From a virus: DNA of 24,315 nucleotides. The DNA is taken from positions 1-24,315 of the IMG/VR virus record IMGVR_UViG_3300006128_000055; one strand, written 5' to 3'. The notes under the pieces are model-generated. The model made no database searches and was not told the origin of the DNA. It was given only the letters and a program-made list of their open reading frames with translations. How positions within the stretch are numbered: position 1 is the stretch's first letter; each line of letters starts with the position of its first letter. The position numbers and the translations under genes were made by a program. Shown in pieces: positions 15,585 through 20,925 of the stretch.

Positions 15585-15592
15585 TATTTAGG
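15585..15592 (-). promoter_or_regulatory. T4-late-type promoter box
   Basis: CCTAAATA ends 7 nt before the ATG at 15577. Confidence 0.55.
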
Positions 15593-15663
15593 CTTTCGGG
15601 GTACACACGCCCCCGGATTCACCCAAATAGAGGCCCAAAATTTTTTTTCCGGGCTTTTTCGGC

Positions 15664-15789
15664 CTACTTCCGCTTCTTACCCTTATCCGATCTCTGGGCC
15701 CGGGCCTTTACTCCACAAGACTCACGCAAGTATTTCGCGTAGGACTTATTATCCTTATTTCCGTACATTCCAACTTTTTTAGTAGCCAT
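15664..15789 (-). CDS. Very small basic protein (41 residues)
   Basis: MATKKVGMYGNKDNKSYAKY begins a strongly basic 41-residue protein ending KKRK. No family recognised. It is supported by its own sigma70-type promoter (15798-15826). High charge suggests nucleic-acid contact; that is inference. Confidence 0.6.
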   Translation of the reverse strand: MATKKVGMYGNKDNKSYAKYLRESCGVKARAQRSDKGKKRK

Positions 15790-15797
15790 ATAAGAGA

Positions 15798-15826
15798 ATA
15801 ATAGAATAGAGATTTTAGGAAATCAA
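15798..15826 (-). promoter_or_regulatory. Sigma70-type promoter
   Basis: TTGATT, 17-bp spacer, TATTAT; the -10 box ends 8 nt before the ATG at 15789, so the leader would be 0-2 nt. Confidence 0.5.
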
Positions 15827-15862
15827 TAAAAAAAGGCTATATACGAAATCTCAGAGAATTTT

Positions 15863-15900
15863 ATAAAAAAATTTTTTTTTATCCCCCGGCCATAGCCGGG
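15863..15900 (-). terminator. Probable terminator overlapping the MoaD-like gene end
   Basis: CCCGGC-TATG-GCCGGG forms a 6-bp stem from the last codons of the gene, followed by an A run and then a seven-T run. The hairpin includes the codons for the C-terminal glycines. Confidence 0.45.
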
Positions 15901-16151
15901 ACAATGGAGATCTCATCGGAATCGGTTACTTCGGTAAACTGGGACTTCATAAAGCGAATATCCTCGGCGTTTACGTAGATATTAACAAAGGTCCTAATAC
16001 CGCCCTGTTCATTTAATAGTCTCTCTTTAATTCCAGGGTAACCAAGTTCTAGGTTATCTATAACCTCAAGAATCGTGGTTCCTTTAACGTATACGAGATC
16101 GGCATTATTCGTAAGCTTACGAAGGGGTACGGGTATAAGAATAGAAGGCAT
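15879..16151 (-). CDS. MoaD/ThiS-family (CysO-like) ubiquitin-fold protein with C-terminal Gly-Gly
   Basis: The 90-residue protein is full-length for this family and closely resembles the mycobacterial sulfur carrier CysO. It has IPVPLRKLT at the N-terminus, LELGYPGIKERLL (about 35-47), TFVNIYVNAEDIRF (about 54-67) and ends EISIVPAMAGG. The exposed terminal Gly-Gly (residues 89-90) is what is adenylated and thiocarboxylated, or conjugated, in these systems. No E1-like, JAMM or cysteine synthase partner is in the window. It follows two tiny genes in a compact operon. It could carry sulfur, be attached to a protein, or mimic or block a host ubiquitin-like system. Confidence 0.88.
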   Translation of the reverse strand: MPSILIPVPLRKLTNNADLVYVKGTTILEVIDNLELGYPGIKERLLNEQGGIRTFVNIYVNAEDIRFMKSQFTEVTDSDEISIVPAMAGG

Positions 16152-16157
16152 ATAATA

Positions 16158-16295
16158 TTAATTATCTAACTGTTTCCGGATATCCCGTTTACTGGCCTGG
16201 CGCTCGGATTTCCAGAACATCCGGCGAAGCTGTTTTCTGAAATGCACCCAATATTCAGGTGGCCGGGTAAGGATCCCTTTCTTTAACGTTCCCAT
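16158..16295 (-). CDS. Small basic protein (45 residues)
   Basis: MGTLKKGILTRPPEYWVHF begins a basic protein with RKQLRRMFWKSERQA, a pattern of Arg/Lys/Trp seen in short phage proteins. It starts 3 nt after the stop of the upstream gene (TAACCATG) and ends 6 nt before the MoaD-like gene, so the three form an operon. Function unknown. Confidence 0.65.
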   Translation of the reverse strand: MGTLKKGILTRPPEYWVHFRKQLRRMFWKSERQASKRDIRKQLDN

Positions 16296-16297
16296 GG

Positions 16298-16480
16298 TTA
16301 CTTGTTCCAAACAAATACTGTACTACCGGTAGGGGTAGTCTCCCAATGGGCACCGCCGTGTTTAATAACCTCGGCCTTAGTAACGGCATTAGGACCCGGT
16401 ATAAACCAAAGAATAAGGCAGAATATCAGGGTAAGAACAAAGGAGGTAATAATATTGGTGATCTCAAAGAATGTCTTCAT
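16298..16480 (-). CDS. Small single-pass membrane protein
   Basis: The 60-residue protein has one hydrophobic segment (about residues 8-28, ITSFVLTLIFCLILWFI) and a polar tail (THWE-like KHGGAHWETT). It heads the operon leading to the MoaD-like gene. ACTAAATA lies 12 nt before the ATG. Could be a lysis or envelope protein; nothing proves it. Confidence 0.7.
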   Translation of the reverse strand: MKTFFEITNIITSFVLTLIFCLILWFIPGPNAVTKAEVIKHGGAHWETTPTGSTVFVWNK

Positions 16481-16492
16481 AGAATATATAGA

Positions 16493-16500
16493 TATTTAGT
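16493..16500 (-). promoter_or_regulatory. T4-late-type promoter box
   Basis: ACTAAATA ends 12 nt before the ATG at 16480. Confidence 0.45.
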
Positions 16501-16532
16501 TTAATGAAAGAAAGGACCTACGGTTACATGTA

Positions 16533-16817
16533 TCAGATTATAGTAGACCATTCCTTACCGGCATAGCCCATACTGTACTGGCCCCAGAAGCCGGAACCGG
16601 ATAAGGTCTCCTTATAAAGATCAAATAGCTCTTTCTCGTATACTTTGAAGGCATAGTGACCGGGGATGACAATACAATAGAGCTTATCTTGAAAGGTGGC
16701 CTTTAATACCTTAATGGCATCCATCCCATAGCTTCTAATCTTCTCCTTGATCTGATCGTTAACCTCGGAAACAAATATACAATAGCTCTCCTTAAAGAGT
16801 TCGGACTTTAGATTCAT
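16533..16817 (-). CDS. Unknown protein, 94 residues
   Basis: A mixed alpha/beta protein with no recognised family; it contains YCIFVSEV, KLYCIVIPGHYAFKVYEKE and a Gly/Tyr-rich end (GFWGQYSMGYAGKEW). It starts 6 nt after the stop of the small membrane protein upstream, so the two are probably co-transcribed. Confidence 0.72.
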   Translation of the reverse strand: MNLKSELFKESYCIFVSEVNDQIKEKIRSYGMDAIKVLKATFQDKLYCIVIPGHYAFKVYEKELFDLYKETLSGSGFWGQYSMGYAGKEWSTII

Positions 16818-16823
16818 TGTAGA

Positions 16824-16931
16824 TTACCAGAATTTGATGACAAAGTGGATGGCGGCGTAGATGGCACCTAGAACCAAAGCAGCACTAAAGAGTACCCAGA
16901 GTAGAATTAACAAACGTGCGATTAATTGCAT
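16824..16931 (-). CDS. Tiny hydrophobic membrane protein (35 residues)
   Basis: MQLIARLLILLWVLFSAALV begins a 35-residue, almost wholly hydrophobic protein ending HFVIKFW. One transmembrane helix covers about residues 5-27. It is supported by a -10 box upstream and by close coupling to the next gene. Function unknown. Confidence 0.6.
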   Translation of the reverse strand: MQLIARLLILLWVLFSAALVLGAIYAAIHFVIKFW

Positions 16932-16940
16932 ATAAAGAGC

Positions 16941-16969
16941 ATTATAGGAACCCATATAGGAAAGCTCCA
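16941..16969 (-). promoter_or_regulatory. Possible sigma70-type promoter
   Basis: TGGAGC, 17-bp spacer, perfect TATAAT; the box ends 9 nt before the ATG at 16931. The -35 is weak. Confidence 0.45.
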
Positions 16970-17049
16970 GAAAAATCGATAAAAAATTTTGGCATGCGGC
17001 TTCTAGCTAACTACCCCCTTTTGTCTATATCTATAAATTCCCGTCCACC

Positions 17050-17115
17050 GTTCTCTATTAACGTGGGGGTTCTAGAGACACCACCTTGGTTCTAGAACCC
17101 CACTAACGTTCTAGA
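17050..17115. repeat. Array of four GTTCTAGA-type repeats (19-20 bp period) with an embedded inverted repeat
   Basis: Copies start at 17050 (GTTCTCTA, degenerate), 17069, 17089 and 17108 (GTTCTAGA each), spaced 19, 20 and 19 bp, about two helical turns. GTGGGGGTTCTAGA (17063) also pairs with TCTAGAACCCCAC (17091), making a 13-bp hairpin with one bulged base. The array sits in the 188-nt gene-free gap 16932-17119, beside A/T-rich runs. It marks the switch between the two minus-strand gene blocks. It could be a repressor or activator operator, replication iterons, or a terminator of the early block. Confidence 0.6.
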
Positions 17116-17119
17116 ATAC

Positions 17120-17437
17120 TTACCTCCAGCTTCCACTATTGGCTAGGAACTCATCTTCCATTCCACTACTGAAGGGTAAGGTACGTACACGCTTAGTAGT
17201 CTTCTTTGTAGCTTCTTCTAGCTCTTTAACAGCACTATCATAGCTATCATTAATAACCTCTTGTAAGGTTCTAGTACCTTTATAGTAACCTTTAACCTCC
17301 CAATCTAGTATTGCCTGAATGGTACCTAATGTATAGGCATAAGCATGATCCTTATTGCCTTTAGCCCTTTGGACCTCAAGAAGCTTATTGGTGAGCTCGG
17401 TGACTGTTCTGTTCGTTACTTCTTTCTTATTCTTCAT
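17120..17437 (-). CDS. Early protein, 105 residues, paralogue of the partial gene at the window end
   Basis: The protein begins MKNKKEVTNRTVTEL and looks helical, with Thr/Lys-rich stretches. Its middle, LDWEVKGYYKGTRTLQEVIN, is closely matched by LDFEVKGYAKGIRTLQEQIN in the partial gene at 24190-24315, so the two are duplicates. I chose the start at 17437 because of the fused promoter and the MKNK start shared by the block. No function recognised. Confidence 0.8.
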   Translation of the reverse strand: MKNKKEVTNRTVTELTNKLLEVQRAKGNKDHAYAYTLGTIQAILDWEVKGYYKGTRTLQEVINDSYDSAVKELEEATKKTTKRVRTLPFSSGMEDEFLANSGSWR

Positions 17438-17472
17438 AATCTTATTGTGGCTGCTATTGTAGGGACGTACAA
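17438..17472 (-). promoter_or_regulatory. Early promoter fused to start codon
   Basis: TTGTAC, 17 bp, CACAAT, AAGATT, ATG. Weaker than the other copies in both hexamers. Confidence 0.6.
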
Positions 17473-17475
17473 GCT

Positions 17476-17727
17476 TCAATTGCCGATATGGTAGACAAGC
17501 TCTACCTTGACATGCTCTTCATCCATCCACTCTATACCACCAACGGTAGTATAACCACCGAAGTAATTACCCGTATTCGGATAGCGTTTACTTAGTGCTG
17601 TCCTCATTTTATGAGGCTCGTAATCACCCTCGAAAGGGACCTTATAGCAGGTCAGATCATAATAGGGGCTCTGATCGCCCTTGATGACCTCTCTCTTACC
17701 CCACTTCAATGTGCCGTTATTTTTCAT
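17476..17727 (-). CDS. Early protein, 83 residues, unknown
   Basis: Begins MKNNGTLKWGKREV; contains many Tyr and Gly residues (NYFGGYTTVGGIEW) and probably beta strands. Start at 17727 set by the fused promoter; the longer reading runs through it. No family recognised. Confidence 0.78.
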   Translation of the reverse strand: MKNNGTLKWGKREVIKGDQSPYYDLTCYKVPFEGDYEPHKMRTALSKRYPNTGNYFGGYTTVGGIEWMDEEHVKVELVYHIGN

Positions 17728-17762
17728 ACCTTCAGTATAAGGTCTTTGTTCGGAACAGTCAA
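17728..17762 (-). promoter_or_regulatory. Early promoter fused to start codon
   Basis: TTGACT, 17 bp, TATACT, GAAGGT, ATG; spacer begins GTTCC. Confidence 0.8.
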
Positions 17763-17771
17763 TGCTAAAGG

Positions 17772-17972
17772 CTACCACCTGACCCTGTAGCGATTGTATT
17801 GCTCAACCGAGCAACCCTCTTCGTATTCCCCAAGCATCATGTTCTCACATTGCTGCTCACGAAGGTTCTCCAGCTCGTGATTGATCCTGGTGAGCTCCCC
17901 GAGGCCCTTTGCCTTGTTCGCTTGAAGCTCGAGTTCGTTGATTCGGTATTGGATTGTGTTCTTATTTTCCAT
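17772..17972 (-). CDS. Early coiled-coil protein, 66 residues
   Basis: Begins MENKNTIQYRINELELQ and is Glu/Leu/Asn-rich with heptad-like spacing over residues 7-45, suggesting a coiled coil. No family recognised. It starts directly at its promoter. Confidence 0.78.
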   Translation of the reverse strand: MENKNTIQYRINELELQANKAKGLGELTRINHELENLREQQCENMMLGEYEEGCSVEQYNRYRVRW

Positions 17973-18007
17973 ACTATCAGTATAATGGAATTTGGTCGAA
18001 CGGTCAA
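17973..18007 (-). promoter_or_regulatory. Early promoter fused to start codon
   Basis: TTGACC, 17 bp, TATACT, GATAGT, ATG; one of the best copies. Confidence 0.82.
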
Positions 18008-18279
18008 GCTCCTTCTACGACATTCCCATGCATGTCTCGGACGACGTTCCGCTCCTCCAGAGCCTCTTCCAAGACAGTCATCTCACACTCAAAGACATCA
18101 ATCAGATGACTCCATTGATCGTCTCGGTATTTGAAGCCGGCCATATCGAAGGCGTCTTTGATGTATGAAAGACTGCCTGTACGGAGGGTCTTTCGCCATT
18201 CAGAAGCGAAGAACTGATCGTTGTCAATCCAGAGCTCCAGCTCCTGGGGGCAGTTATTGGTAAGGTCGTTGTTGTACAT
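18004..18279 (-). CDS. Early protein, 91 residues, unknown
   Basis: An acidic protein (MYNNDLTNNCPQELELWIDN...) with Trp/Asp/Glu-rich helices. It is the third gene of a three-gene operon and, unlike the promoter-fused genes, has a classical Shine-Dalgarno (GAAGGAG, 7 nt before ATG). The upstream stop is 1 nt from its start (TAATATG). Its end overlaps the -35 box of the next early promoter. Confidence 0.8.
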   Translation of the reverse strand: MYNNDLTNNCPQELELWIDNDQFFASEWRKTLRTGSLSYIKDAFDMAGFKYRDDQWSHLIDVFECEMTVLEEALEERNVVRDMHGNVVEGA

Positions 18280-18280
18280 A

Positions 18281-18451
18281 TTAAGCTCCTTCGTCGATAT
18301 CGATTACTACAGCCTGACAATCTTCGTCGATTGAGACGTCTCGGATCTGATATTGATATCCATTGACATCGACAATCGCAATCTCCATGTCCGCTAGTTG
18401 ATTCTTCTGGTTCTGTTCTTCTAGGTATTGGATGAGTTCTTTGATCTTCAT
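18281..18451 (-). CDS. Early small protein, 56 residues, similar in plan to the 18598 protein
   Basis: MKIKELIQYLEEQ begins an N-terminal helix, followed by strands with alternating Val/Ile (MEIAIVDVNGYQYQIRDV). The protein at 18598-18789 has the same plan (MTYKQLIKSLMEI, then TITVYDPDRDDYCAV). They may be diverged paralogues. Start at 18451 lies 1 nt after the upstream stop. Confidence 0.75.
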   Translation of the reverse strand: MKIKELIQYLEEQNQKNQLADMEIAIVDVNGYQYQIRDVSIDEDCQAVVIDIDEGA

Positions 18452-18452
18452 A

Positions 18453-18560
18453 TTAGCGAGGCATGAGGGCGAAGGCCACAATGTTGATTACGACGACGGC
18501 TGAAGCAGCAGCCAGGAGCCAGAGGTTGATCGGATTGTTTACGTTGTTCTTATTTTTCAT
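18453..18560 (-). CDS. Tiny early membrane protein (35 residues)
   Basis: MKNKNNVNNPINLWLLAAAS begins a 35-residue protein with one transmembrane helix (about residues 11-32) rich in Ala, Val and Ile. It has the block's MKNKN start and a strong fused promoter, and its stop is joined to the next gene by TAATATG, so it is very likely real despite its size. Function unknown; small early membrane proteins in phages may alter host envelope behaviour. Confidence 0.75.
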   Translation of the reverse strand: MKNKNNVNNPINLWLLAAASAVVVINIVAFALMPR

Positions 18561-18595
18561 ACTATCAGTATAAAGGAACTTCGGACGAACCTCAA
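18561..18595 (-). promoter_or_regulatory. Early promoter fused to start codon
   Basis: TTGAGG, 17 bp, TATACT, GATAGT, ATG. Drives the 18560-18004 operon. Confidence 0.8.
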
Positions 18596-18597
18596 GC

Positions 18598-18789
18598 CTA
18601 GATTCCGTACGAGCGAAGGACTAGGAAGGTATGGCCCTCATCCAGAACATCGTTCTCCGCCTCAACAGCCACGGCTACATGATTGACGGCGCAATAGTCA
18701 TCCCGATCGGGATCATAAACGGTGATGGTATCGTCGAGGCGCTCGGCTGGAATCTCCATGAGCGATTTGATGAGTTGTTTGTATGTCAT
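18598..18789 (-). CDS. Early small acidic protein, 63 residues
   Basis: MTYKQLIKSLMEIPAERLDD begins a helix-then-strands protein, highly acidic, ending FLVLRSYGI. Start at 18789 lies 4 nt after the upstream stop, so it is the second gene of an operon; no Shine-Dalgarno is seen. It resembles the protein at 18281 in layout. No family named. Confidence 0.75.
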   Translation of the reverse strand: MTYKQLIKSLMEIPAERLDDTITVYDPDRDDYCAVNHVAVAVEAENDVLDEGHTFLVLRSYGI

Positions 18790-18793
18790 GGTA

Positions 18794-19021
18794 TTAGCGG
18801 GAGTTACGAACCAAGTCCATTCCATGTCTCACTACATCATCAAAGCTTCCGTAGCTGTTGTAGAGATCGACAATTTGACAGTTAACGTCAGAGGAGCCAA
18901 TTTCAGGCACCCCCCACTCCTTCAACTCTAGCTTGGCTGTGTTACGAACCATGCACTGCATTCCAGTCTCGAGAGCCTTAAACTCTCCCATTACTTCTTC
19001 GAACGTTTTTCTATTTTTCAT
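18794..19021 (-). CDS. Early protein, 75 residues, unknown
   Basis: Begins MKNRKTFEEVMGEFKALETG, N-terminal helical, with two cysteines (MQCMV, VNCQI) and an acidic middle. Directly fused to its promoter and followed by a coupled second gene. No family recognised. Confidence 0.78.
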   Translation of the reverse strand: MKNRKTFEEVMGEFKALETGMQCMVRNTAKLELKEWGVPEIGSSDVNCQIVDLYNSYGSFDDVVRHGMDLVRNSR

Positions 19022-19056
19022 ACTCTTATTATGGCTTCTGATTGTGGAACACTCAA
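19022..19056 (-). promoter_or_regulatory. Early promoter fused to start codon
   Basis: TTGAGT, 17 bp, CATAAT, AAGAGT, ATG; spacer begins GTTCC. Confidence 0.78.
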
Positions 19057-19058
19057 GC

Positions 19059-19328
19059 TTATTCCTTATTCCAGAGGTACGCGACCTCAGTTAGATCCTG
19101 AATGAAGCAGCTAAATTCACCATTCATGCATGCGTTTTCTACAGCAATAGCAGCCTCTTCCATCGTCGGATCCTCAGTATAGATAACATCGACTGCTTCC
19201 TTATATCCAGGCTTTTCCATAAAACCTTTCAGCTCTTTCAGAGCCTTATAAACATTACCTGTGAGGTCCTCGTACTTGGAGGCGATGGCGATTACTTCTT
19301 CGGTGGTTAGGGTGTTCTTATTTTTCAT
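19059..19328 (-). CDS. Early acidic helical protein, 89 residues
   Basis: Begins MKNKNTLTTEEVIAIASKYE; predicted mostly helical and acidic, with two cysteines (ACMNGEFSC). I set the start at 19328 from the promoter; the open frame extends to 19433 but passes through the promoter and the upstream gene. No family recognised. Confidence 0.78.
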   Translation of the reverse strand: MKNKNTLTTEEVIAIASKYEDLTGNVYKALKELKGFMEKPGYKEAVDVIYTEDPTMEEAAIAVENACMNGEFSCFIQDLTEVAYLWNKE

Positions 19329-19363
19329 ACTATTAGTATAAAGGAAATCAGATGGAACCTCCA
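19329..19363 (-). promoter_or_regulatory. Early promoter fused to start codon
   Basis: TGGAGG, 17 bp, TATACT, AATAGT, ATG. The -35 overlaps the end of the gene at 19348. Confidence 0.68.
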
Positions 19364-19506
19364 GCCTCAAGGGTCGAAATGACTTCCAACCAACTCTCAC
19401 GCCATGACTTGAACTCGTCGCCAGCCATGGCAAATTGATTGACCATTTCGCGGATGTTAGCGATGAGCCTCTGTGTCTTCTTGCTTACCTTGTTCTTATT
19501 TTTCAT
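19348..19506 (-). CDS. Early small protein, 52 residues
   Basis: MKNKNKVSKKTQRLIANIRE begins a helical 52-residue protein containing DEFKSWRESW. Promoter-fused and with the block's N-terminal sequence, so real although small. Its last codons carry the next gene's -35 box. Function unknown. Confidence 0.72.
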   Translation of the reverse strand: MKNKNKVSKKTQRLIANIREMVNQFAMAGDEFKSWRESWLEVISTLEAGGSI

Positions 19507-19541
19507 ACATTCATTATGAATGCAGATGACGGAAAGGTCAA
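19507..19541 (-). promoter_or_regulatory. Early promoter fused to start codon
   Basis: TTGACC, 17 bp, CATAAT, GAATGT, ATG. Lies just after the tRNA-Lys gene. Confidence 0.78.
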
Positions 19542-19552
19542 GCCGAAAAAAG

Positions 19553-19624
19553 TGGGACCGCTGGGACTCGAACCCAGAACCAATACCTTAAAAGGGTACT
19601 GCTCTACCATTGAGCTACAATCCC
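19553..19624 (-). tRNA. tRNA-Lys (UUU)
   Basis: Seven-bp acceptor stem with two G-U pairs, GCTC/GAGC D-stem, anticodon stem GTACC/GGTAT with loop CTTTTAA (anticodon TTT), short variable loop and a CTGGG-TTCGAGT-CCCAG T-arm. CCA is not encoded. Confidence 0.93.
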
Positions 19625-19632
19625 GAAAGTGT

Positions 19633-19726
19633 TGGTAGTGGGTGTGGGAATCGAACCCACGCTCGGCCCTAATCTGGGGCGCCACGGTTATAAATCGTGC
19701 GATGCTTCCAATTACATTAACCCACC
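19633..19726 (-). tRNA. Class II tRNA with apparent anticodon UAU (unusual)
   Basis: A 94-nt gene including CCA, with acceptor GGTGGGT/ACCCACT (G1-U72), a three- to four-bp D-stem, and a GTGGG-TTCGATT-CCCAC T-arm. The 22-nt variable arm (GCCC/GGGC stem) makes it class II, as in Leu, Ser or Tyr tRNAs. The anticodon arm centres as CACGA-TTTATAA-CCGTG, giving anticodon TAT (isoleucine AUA) with an A-C mismatch at the base of the loop. True Ile tRNAs have short variable loops, so identity is uncertain. Confidence 0.75.
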
Positions 19727-19729
19727 AAC

Positions 19730-19805
19730 TGGTACCTGTGGTCGGATTCGAACCGACACTGGAGCGATTTTAAGTCGCTTGTCTCTGCCGTTGGACTACA
19801 CAGGC
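19730..19805 (-). tRNA. tRNA with anticodon UAA (Leu) but a short variable loop
   Basis: Acceptor GCCTGTG/CACAGGT (G1-U72), anticodon arm AGCGA-CTTAAAA-TCGCT, variable loop CCAGT (5 nt), T-arm GTCGG-TTCGAAT-CCGAC, discriminator A, encoded CCA. The anticodon reads UUA (Leu), yet Leu tRNAs in bacteria normally have a long variable arm. Confidence 0.85.
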
Positions 19806-19814
19806 GTAAAATTT

Positions 19815-19859
19815 GAAAGAGTCCACCAGGCGCCGGCTTTCCACCTGATAGACTCTTTC
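19815..19859. other. Hairpin upstream of the tRNA cluster
   Basis: GAAAGAGTC (19815) pairs with GACTCTTTC (19851), 9 bp. A 3x3 internal loop and a CAGG/CCTG stem lie above it. On the minus strand it is followed by AAATTTT and then the first tRNA, so it could be a terminator of the upstream gene or an RNase processing site. Confidence 0.5.
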
Positions 19860-19893
19860 GGGGTTCTTTTTGTTCACCGGGCTTTAAGGGCTC

Positions 19894-19916
19894 CTCCGAG
19901 CTTGCGCTCTTCGGAG
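19894..19916. other. Small hairpin after the 19924 gene
   Basis: CTCCGA (19894) pairs with TCGGAG (19911) just past the stop codon of the minus-strand gene; GAGC/GCTC offers an alternative inner pairing. No U-run follows, so termination is uncertain. Confidence 0.4.
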
Positions 19917-19923
19917 TGATTCT

Positions 19924-20289
19924 TTAAGACTTCTTGGTCTTACCGTTGAAGCGGAGAATGGTCTCGGCGGCGAGCTCAGCGATAGGAGACTCAAACGACG
20001 TTCCGAGAATTCCCTGGATCTCAGTTACGGTCTTACCGCTACGGAGGAGCTTGGCGACATCGCGGGAGACGTAGTGCTTGGTAATATCCTCAACCGAGCA
20101 GGCACGCTGCTCTGCCTTCTTCGAGAGGTACGCGGCGTTGGTATAACGTCCGATTCCGGTGACCTGACAGACGAGCTTCGGCGTAACGACCTTAACGGTC
20201 TTAGGCTGCGCACTTTGGGTGGTCTTGCGCTTAACCTGGCTCTTAGGAGCCACTGTGTTGGTTTCGACTGTGGTAGTCATATTGTTCAT
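19924..20289 (-). CDS. Early basic protein, 121 residues, unknown
   Basis: The N-terminal 35 residues are a Thr/Lys/Gln-rich low-complexity tail; the rest is a compact domain, with LVCQVTGIGRYTNAAYLSKK (about residues 38-57) and RDVAKLLRSGKTVTEI. The C...TG..R.TN pattern looks like a family that once held a metal site, but only one of its cysteines is paired loosely with another (C68). High charge suggests nucleic-acid binding. Codons are more GC-rich than its neighbours. Starts at its promoter (MNNM). Confidence 0.78.
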   Translation of the reverse strand: MNNMTTTVETNTVAPKSQVKRKTTQSAQPKTVKVVTPKLVCQVTGIGRYTNAAYLSKKAEQRACSVEDITKHYVSRDVAKLLRSGKTVTEIQGILGTSFESPIAELAAETILRFNGKTKKS

Positions 20290-20323
20290 AGATGATTATG
20301 GCTGCTAATATTCGGACCGGCAA
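20290..20323 (-). promoter_or_regulatory. Early promoter fused to start codon
   Basis: TTGCCG, 17 bp, CATAAT, CATCT (5 nt), ATG. Confidence 0.7.
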
Positions 20324-20326
20324 TAA

Positions 20327-20509
20327 TTATTTTGAGGAATTCGGGGAAAGAAATACGTATGCTGAATTGATGATCAGACCAATGCAGATGATGTAGAAGT
20401 AGAAGAAAGGAACGGGATTATGATCAACCCAGCCTGATAGTCCGACGTGGATACAGATGGCGACATTGATGAGGTTGGCGATGATAGCTGTTGTTTCTAG
20501 CTTAGACAT
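20327..20509 (-). CDS. Small two-pass membrane protein, 60 residues
   Basis: MSKLETTAIIANLINVAICI begins a protein with two hydrophobic segments (about residues 7-25 and 34-54). It is the last gene of a three-gene operon, starting 13 nt after the upstream stop. A start at 20545 would add 12 residues and overlap the upstream gene by 23 nt. No Shine-Dalgarno is clear. Function unknown. Confidence 0.65.
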   Translation of the reverse strand: MSKLETTAIIANLINVAICIHVGLSGWVDHNPVPFFYFYIICIGLIINSAYVFLSPNSSK

Positions 20510-20522
20510 GGTAGTGTTGGGG

Positions 20523-20690
20523 TTAATGTTTGCAGGAATACTCATGCAAACGGTTTTGGTTACGGAGATCCTCCAGCCAGGAGGAGTGGGTAAAGTCATG
20601 AATGTGCATCCCAAGGAGGGTTGGCTTCTTCTGCATGGTCAGTCCCATGAGGTTGAGAATAGCTTCGAGTGGGTTTTCTAGGAACTTCAT
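20523..20690 (-). CDS. Early small protein, 55 residues
   Basis: MKFLENPLEAILNLMGLTMQ begins a protein rich in Leu, Met and His (GMHIHDFTHSSW). Start at 20690 lies 4 nt after the upstream stop, giving translational coupling. The open frame to 20816 overlaps the upstream gene and is less likely. Function unknown. Confidence 0.65.
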   Translation of the reverse strand: MKFLENPLEAILNLMGLTMQKKPTLLGMHIHDFTHSSWLEDLRNQNRLHEYSCKH

Positions 20691-20694
20691 AGTA

Positions 20695-20925
20695 TTAGTC
20701 GATAGCAAGCTTGTGATCGTCGAGGAGCTGATGGATGTAATCTCCTTCCTTCTCGATACAATAATGATTCCAGAGATAGAGGTAAGGATTAGTGAATCCA
20801 GAGCTAACAAATCCAATGTTCAGAATCTGACTCCGAACCTTAGGAGGAAGCGAGAGAATGCTGTCGATGAAAGCATCGTAGTAGTTTCCGTCGACTTGTT
20901 CTTCGTTGGTGTTCTTATTTTTCAT
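20695..20925 (-). CDS. Early protein, 76 residues, unknown
   Basis: Begins MKNKNTNEEQVDGNYYDAFI; mixed helix and aromatic-rich segment (NPYLYLWNHYC), acidic overall. It is the first gene of a three-gene operon and starts at its promoter. No family recognised. Confidence 0.78.
   Translation of the reverse strand: MKNKNTNEEQVDGNYYDAFIDSILSLPPKVRSQILNIGFVSSGFTNPYLYLWNHYCIEKEGDYIHQLLDDHKLAID

Noticed and set aside
15625-15663. Possible terminator after the 15664 gene
   Set aside because: GCCC/GGGC and GGCC pairings exist around an A/T run but the stem is short and several pairings compete; too weak to call.
19629-19919. Open frame of 96 codons on the plus strand
   Set aside because: It runs antisense through two tRNA genes and two hairpins and has only a GTG start with no promoter or ribosome binding site; its codons merely mirror tRNA sequence.
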